Made by a program: the position numbers and the translations under genes. From assembly GCA_963575745.1 (NCBI GenBank), contig CAUYUJ010021059.1:1160015-1195014 (forward strand): 35,000 bases of DNA, in the 5' to 3' direction. The notes under the pieces were generated by a model. That model saw only the letters and a program-made list of their open reading frames with translations. It did not search any database and had not been told where the DNA came from. Below are positions 34,961-35,000 of the stretch, piece after piece. How positions within the stretch are numbered: the stretch's first letter is position 1; each line of letters starts with the position of its first letter. Origin of the DNA: Prorocentrum cordatum (taxonomy: Eukaryota; Sar; Dinophyceae; Prorocentrales; Prorocentraceae).

Positions 34961-35000
34961 GGCACGCCTCCCCTGCTGGCCCTCAGACGGGGCTAGAACG

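Overview
The window reads as repeat-dominated nuclear DNA from a GC-rich, large-genome eukaryote. There is no compact row of genes, no operon structure, and no rRNA, tRNA or CRISPR array that I can recognise. Most of the 35 kb is trinucleotide microsatellite, minisatellite or satellite arrays, and dispersed repeat blocks. The one segment with recognisable protein homology is a decayed reverse-transcriptase-type retroelement tail on the minus strand at about 1.45-2.2 kb: an RNase H end followed by a cysteine/histidine tail. Its style (KVRAHQ ... GNDAADRAAK ... LPLWP ... CTVC ... GLHPK) resembles retroelement ORFs I associate with dinoflagellates. The GC-rich repeat load and one possible GC-type splice donor fit that, but the lineage is an inference.

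Layout. 0-5.4 kb: an ACN trinucleotide tract, GGA/GAC tracts, the retroelement remnant, a short ORF with a signal-peptide-like start, a CTC tract ending in a possible 3' splice site, a 139-bp inverted-repeat element, and copies of a repeat (family H) in both orientations. 5.4-9.26 kb: one long degenerate array of CTTGGGGGCC/CTTGGGCCGT words with a conserved block of about 90 bp embedded every 350-380 bp. 9.9-10.7 and 14.8-15.5 kb: two copies of a segmental duplication, each ending in a tandem of about 82 bp. 11.5-14.7 kb: pyrimidine-rich DNA with CTC tracts and the few best candidate exons. 15.5-21.2 kb and 25.8-31.0 kb: a mosaic of satellite modules called here A (GGCACGTCCC words), U (a 285-290 bp single-copy module present five times), B (42-bp repeats), C (64-bp repeats), D (head block), E (another 42-bp repeat) and V (a linker of about 125 bp). 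They recur in preferred orders, for example V-A-U and D-lead-B. 22.0-23.35 kb: two degenerate arrays bounded by inverted copies of a short tandem. 28.36-29.04 kb: a GTGTGAGTCGTTCGGGC array and a second CTTGGGGGCC array. 31-34.4 kb: polypurine tracts and several unassigned ORFs. 34.45-34.8 kb: a GAT tract, followed by A and E fragments.

No genes can be shown to work together. Long ORFs over the arrays exist mainly because monomers are multiples of 3 bp, or because the DNA is GC-rich and stop-poor. The most interesting content is structural: the modular satellite mosaic, the roughly 508-bp higher-order repeat inside the C array, the unrelated 42-bp satellites, the duplicated F segments and the 139-bp inverted-repeat element. 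Module boundaries were read by eye and are generally good to about 10-20 bp.
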